Notes under the pieces: model-generated
The model's database searches: none
What the model was told of the DNA's origin: nothing
Seen by the model: only the letters and a program-made list of their open reading frames with translations
Program-made: the position numbers and the translations under genes
Assembly: GCA_016297805.1 (NCBI GenBank)
Contig: JAEDFX010000043.1
Coordinates: forward strand, 1 to 17,639
Direction: 5' to 3'
Length of the DNA stretch: 17,639 nt
From: Treponema sp.
GTDB taxonomy: Bacteria > Spirochaetota > Spirochaetia > Treponematales > Treponemataceae
In this document: positions 15,375-17,639 of the stretch, piece by piece
Numbering within the stretch: the first letter of the stretch is position 1
Layout: each line of letters begins with the position of its first letter

Positions 15375-15974
15375 TTATTTTCTTGATGGCATTACGTGGT
15401 CTATAATACCATATTCAGCTGCATCCTGAGCAGACATAAAGAAGTCACGTTCAATATCTTCTGCAACTTTTTCAACAGATTTACCTGTGTCTTTAGCAAG
15501 ATATTCAATTGAGAGCTTCTTTAAGCGGATAATTTCTTTTGCAAGAATACTGATATCACTTTCCTGTCCTTCAACACCACCACGTGGCTGATGAATCATA
15601 ACGCGGCAGGAAGGAAGAGCATAGCGTTTTCCTTTTGAACCGCCTGCAAGAAGAATTGCTGCCATAGAAGCTGCTTGTCCCATACAGATTGTCTGAATAT
15701 CGCATTTTACATATTTCATTGTATCGTAAATTGCAAGACCTGCAGTAACACTTCCACCTGGAGAATTGATGTAAATACTGATGTCTTTATCAGGATTTTC
15801 TGATTCCAGAAACAAAATCTGAGCAACTACAAGGTCTGCCATAATATCATTGATTTCGCCATCAATAAAAATAATTCTATCTTTCAAGAGGCGAGAGAAG
15901 ATGTCGTAAGAGTGTTCAACATTTCCAGTTTTTTCGATTACCGATGGTAAATAAGTGTTCATCTGTTCGTTCAT
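15375..15974 (-). CDS. clpP: ATP-dependent Clp protease proteolytic subunit ClpP
   Basis: A 199-aa serine peptidase of family S14 that forms the double-heptamer chamber of the ClpXP protease and degrades unfolded, tagged or regulatory proteins in the cytoplasm. The catalytic triad is visible: Ser 103 in GQAASMAA, His 128 in MIHQPRGG, and Asp 177 in ERDFFMSA. The oxyanion-hole motif SPGGSV is at 71-76. Length is normal for bacterial ClpP. The first 15-20 residues may be a removable propeptide, as in E. coli. ATG 15974 has AGGA 6 nt upstream. The gene follows the tig terminator and has a candidate promoter of its own, so clpPX can be expressed independently of trigger factor. Confidence 0.98.
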   Translation of the reverse strand: MNEQMNTYLPSVIEKTGNVEHSYDIFSRLLKDRIIFIDGEINDIMADLVVAQILFLESENPDKDISIYINSPGGSVTAGLAIYDTMKYVKCDIQTICMGQAASMAAILLAGGSKGKRYALPSCRVMIHQPRGGVEGQESDISILAKEIIRLKKLSIEYLAKDTGKSVEKVAEDIERDFFMSAQDAAEYGIIDHVMPSRK

Positions 15975-16009
15975 AAAAAATCCTATAAAACAAAATTGAT
16001 ATCTATTCT

Positions 16010-16038
16010 AATATAACGAATTTTTCCTGTTGTGGGTA
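16010..16038 (-). promoter_or_regulatory. Candidate clpP promoter
   Basis: On the minus strand TACCCA (16038-16033), a 17-bp spacer and TATATT (16015-16010) follow the tig terminator. The TTCGT just before the -10 and the CCCA of the -35 match the smc promoter candidate. RNA would start near 16003, about 29 nt before the clpP ATG. The -35 is a poor match to TTGACA, so the call rests partly on the resemblance to smc. Confidence 0.4.
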
Positions 16039-16048
16039 GGAGAATAGT

Positions 16049-16097
16049 AAAAAAAAAGCGAAAAGCACACAGCATAACCTGTCGTTTGCTTTTCGCT
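16049..16097 (-). terminator. Rho-independent terminator of tig
   Basis: On the minus strand AGCGAAAAGCA (16097-16087) pairs perfectly with TGCTTTTCGCT (16067-16057). An inner ACAG/CTGT stem extends the hairpin. Nine T follow (16057-16049). It lies 25 bp after the tig stop. This is the strongest terminator in the window and separates tig from clpP. Confidence 0.92.
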
Positions 16098-16122
16098 ATC
16101 AGCTTTAAGCCATTAATTTAAA

Positions 16123-17475
16123 TTAGTAGTTCTGAAACAAATCTTTGAAAGCAACTTTGTCACCTTTTGTAACTTTTACTTCCTTATAGATTTCATCATA
16201 AAGTTTGTTTTCTTTTGTATCATCAATGATGTATTCTTTAGCACGTGGATCTTCGTAGTGTTTCTTAACTTCTTCTACAGTCATACCGCCTTCTTCAGCG
16301 ATTTTCTTGTACTGTTCTTCGATTTCTTCTGGTGTAACACTGATGTTGCGAGCACGAATCAATGAATCAACAATAATTCTTGATTTAAGCATTTTTTCAC
16401 TGTCGCCAGTCCACTGTTCAAGCATTGCTTCTTTTGTCTGACCAGATGATGTAACCATTTTTTCCAACTGTTCTGGTGTTGTCTGGAACTGCTGTGCCAT
16501 CATTCTCCAGCGTCCGTCCAATTCAGCTGCCAGCATAGAAGCTGGAATGTCGAATGCGTTCTTTTCTACAAGCTGTTCAAGCAATGAATTGTTTTTCATT
16601 TCGCGAACACGACGATTCTTTGCAGTTTCCATATTACGTTTAATATCATCTTTCATATCCTGCAAAGTCTTGTATTTTTCGTTACAATCCTGAGCAAATT
16701 CATCATCCAAAGCTGGGAGATCACGCTGTTTAACAGCTTTTACTGTTACGCTGAGTTTAACTGTTTTTCCAGCCAAATCAGAATCTTCGTAATCTTTCTT
16801 GAATTTCTTTGTAATTTCTTTAGTTTCGTCTTTCTTCATACCAACGATTTCGTCGTCGATTTTGTAAAGGTTTTCACCAGTTCCAACTGTGAATACGAAA
16901 TCCTGACGTTTTGTACCAGCAACTTCTTTACCATCTTCACCAACTTCGAAGAAATCTACAGTTACGATATCATCTTTAGCAACAGTGTTATCTTTCTTGT
17001 CAATAACCATTGCATTGCGTTCCTGCATTGCTTTAAGTTCATCGTTCAAGTCTGCATCTGTGATTTCAACCTGTGGTTCTTTTACTGTAATTCCAGAGAA
17101 GTTTTTAATTTCTACTTTAGGAAATACATCATATTTTACTGTGTAAGTAAGATCTTTTGTCATATCCAATTCTGGTGCTTTGTCCATTGTTGGCTGTGAA
17201 TATGGAAGAGGACGCATATCTGTTTCTTCCTTGAAGATTTCGTCAAAAGACTGGTCAATTAATGTACCGATTGTATCAGCTTTAATTGAGTCACCATATT
17301 TGCGTTCTAGAACGTTAGCTGGTACATGGCCTTTACGGAAGCCAGGAATCTGAGCATTTTTTGTGTAAGCAGTAAGAGTGTTTTTGTATGCTTCTTCTAC
17401 TTCTTTTTTTGCAATTGTAACAGTCAATTCTACTGCTGACTTTTCAAGCTGTTTGAATTCTTTTGTAAGTTTCAC
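16123..17475 (-). CDS. tig: Trigger factor (ribosome-associated chaperone and peptidyl-prolyl isomerase)
   Basis: A 450-aa chaperone that binds the ribosome exit site and shelters nascent chains. The N-terminal ribosome-binding domain carries the signature GFRKGHVP (45-52). A FKBP-type isomerase domain lies at about residues 155-245 (KDDIVTVDFFEVGEDGKEVAG to the GMKKDETKEI region). The rest is the helical chaperone domain. The start is set to GTG 17475, which gives the standard N-terminus MKLTKEFKQLEKSAVELTV and has AAGGAG 7 nt upstream. A longer reading from ATG 17511 would add 12 residues (MSLFFYHIRSHK) that lie in the tRNA-Gly terminator and is not real. The gene ends in a strong terminator, then clpP and clpX follow, a common arrangement. 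Length is slightly above E. coli (432 aa). Confidence 0.97.
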   Translation of the reverse strand: MKLTKEFKQLEKSAVELTVTIAKKEVEEAYKNTLTAYTKNAQIPGFRKGHVPANVLERKYGDSIKADTIGTLIDQSFDEIFKEETDMRPLPYSQPTMDKAPELDMTKDLTYTVKYDVFPKVEIKNFSGITVKEPQVEITDADLNDELKAMQERNAMVIDKKDNTVAKDDIVTVDFFEVGEDGKEVAGTKRQDFVFTVGTGENLYKIDDEIVGMKKDETKEITKKFKKDYEDSDLAGKTVKLSVTVKAVKQRDLPALDDEFAQDCNEKYKTLQDMKDDIKRNMETAKNRRVREMKNNSLLEQLVEKNAFDIPASMLAAELDGRWRMMAQQFQTTPEQLEKMVTSSGQTKEAMLEQWTGDSEKMLKSRIIVDSLIRARNISVTPEEIEEQYKKIAEEGGMTVEEVKKHYEDPRAKEYIIDDTKENKLYDEIYKEVKVTKGDKVAFKDLFQNY

Positions 17476-17482
17476 TTTGTGA

Positions 17483-17488
17483 CTCCTT
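17483..17488 (-). promoter_or_regulatory. Ribosome binding site fixing the tig GTG start
   Basis: A perfect AAGGAG on the minus strand lies 7 nt before GTG 17475. It shows that translation starts there and not at the upstream in-frame ATG at 17511. Confidence 0.88.
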
Positions 17489-17494
17489 ATGTGA

Positions 17495-17530
17495 TAAAAA
17501 AATAGAGACACAAGTTGTTGCGTCTCTATT
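17495..17530 (-). terminator. Rho-independent terminator of tRNA-Gly
   Basis: AATAGAGAC (17501-17509) and GTCTCTATT (17522-17530) form a 9-bp stem around a 12-nt loop. On the minus strand it runs into seven T (17502-17496). It begins 9 nt after the tRNA 3' end. Because it sits directly before tig, tig needs its own promoter, read-through, or processing of a shared transcript; no separate tig promoter is evident in the few bases between. Confidence 0.8.
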
Positions 17531-17539
17531 GTAAGTTCG

Positions 17540-17611
17540 AGCGGAAAACGGGAGTCGGACCCGCGACATCCACCTTGGCAAGGTGGCGCTCTACCACTGA
17601 GCTATTTCCGC
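17540..17611 (-). tRNA. tRNA-Gly, anticodon GCC
   Basis: The minus strand folds into a 72-nt tRNA. The acceptor GCGGAAA pairs with TTTCCGC. The D stem is GCTC/GAGC. The anticodon arm CCACC-TTGCCAA-GGTGG gives anticodon GCC. The variable loop is ATGTC, and the T arm is GCGGG-TCCGACT-CCCGT. The discriminator is U, normal for glycine, and CCA is not encoded. It reads GGC and GGU. The T-loop has C at position 55 in place of the almost universal U (pseudouridine), which is unusual. Its promoter lies mostly beyond the right edge. Confidence 0.93.
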
Positions 17612-17639
17612 ATTTATTAATTTTACAGGCAAACGCCTT

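Noticed and set aside
17476..17511. N-terminal extension of trigger factor from ATG 17511
   Set aside because: These 12 codons lie in the tRNA-Gly terminator. A perfect AAGGAG points to GTG 17475, which gives the conserved N-terminus.
17612..17639. AGGC-GTTT-GCCT inverted repeat at the right edge
   Set aside because: The stem is only 4 bp and the window ends there. It could be part of an upstream tRNA terminator or promoter region, but cannot be judged.
1..17639. CRISPR arrays, insertion sequences, prophage genes, rRNA and riboswitches
   Set aside because: No regularly spaced repeats, transposase, integrase or phage proteins, ribosomal RNA segments or recognisable riboswitch folds were seen on either strand.

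Overview
The window looks like chromosomal DNA from a low-GC spirochaete, most likely a gut, rumen or oral Treponema. This is inferred from the tig-clpP-clpX order, the many lipoprotein signal peptides with loose lipoboxes, tRNA genes without an encoded CCA, and the style of the small XRE repressor. No database search was possible.

Layout. (1) Positions 1 to about 1740 hold an A+T-rich accessory module. A small orphan protein is followed, after a short gap, by a HipA/CtkA-type Ser/Thr kinase. Facing them on the minus strand is an XRE-family repressor whose 3' end overlaps the kinase gene. The promoters at the two ends of the module share a 13-bp element, AATATGTTATAYT, laid over their -10 boxes. 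It is a palindrome at the repressor end, so it is a plausible common operator. A long hairpin (1692-1739) closes the module. (2) A minus-strand tRNA-Val(UAC) with a good promoter follows. (3) Next come two translationally coupled plus-strand genes, a coiled-coil lipoprotein and a protein with a possible degenerate PilZ-like C-terminus. (4) From 3900 to the right end everything is on the minus strand. In transcription order from the right: tRNA-Gly(GCC), tig, clpP, clpX, a minimal DEAD-box helicase, a GT4 glycosyltransferase, smc, a one-TM protein, an acidic TPR lipoprotein, a SIMPL-domain lipoprotein, serS and an AI-2E-family permease.

How the genes work together. Trigger factor, ClpP and ClpX form a nascent-chain folding and degradation block. 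A strong terminator after tig and a candidate promoter before clpP separate tig from clpPX. The smc block mixes chromosome segregation with cell-envelope proteins. Tight spacing and ATGA-type overlaps suggest cotranscription from smc to the permease. smc and clpP are preceded by near-identical promoter-like segments (TWCCCA, 17 bp, TATAWT, with TTCGT just before the -10).

Most worth following up: the hip-like module with its shared operator and converging repressor gene, and an SMC protein (961 aa) in which no canonical hinge domain can be recognised.
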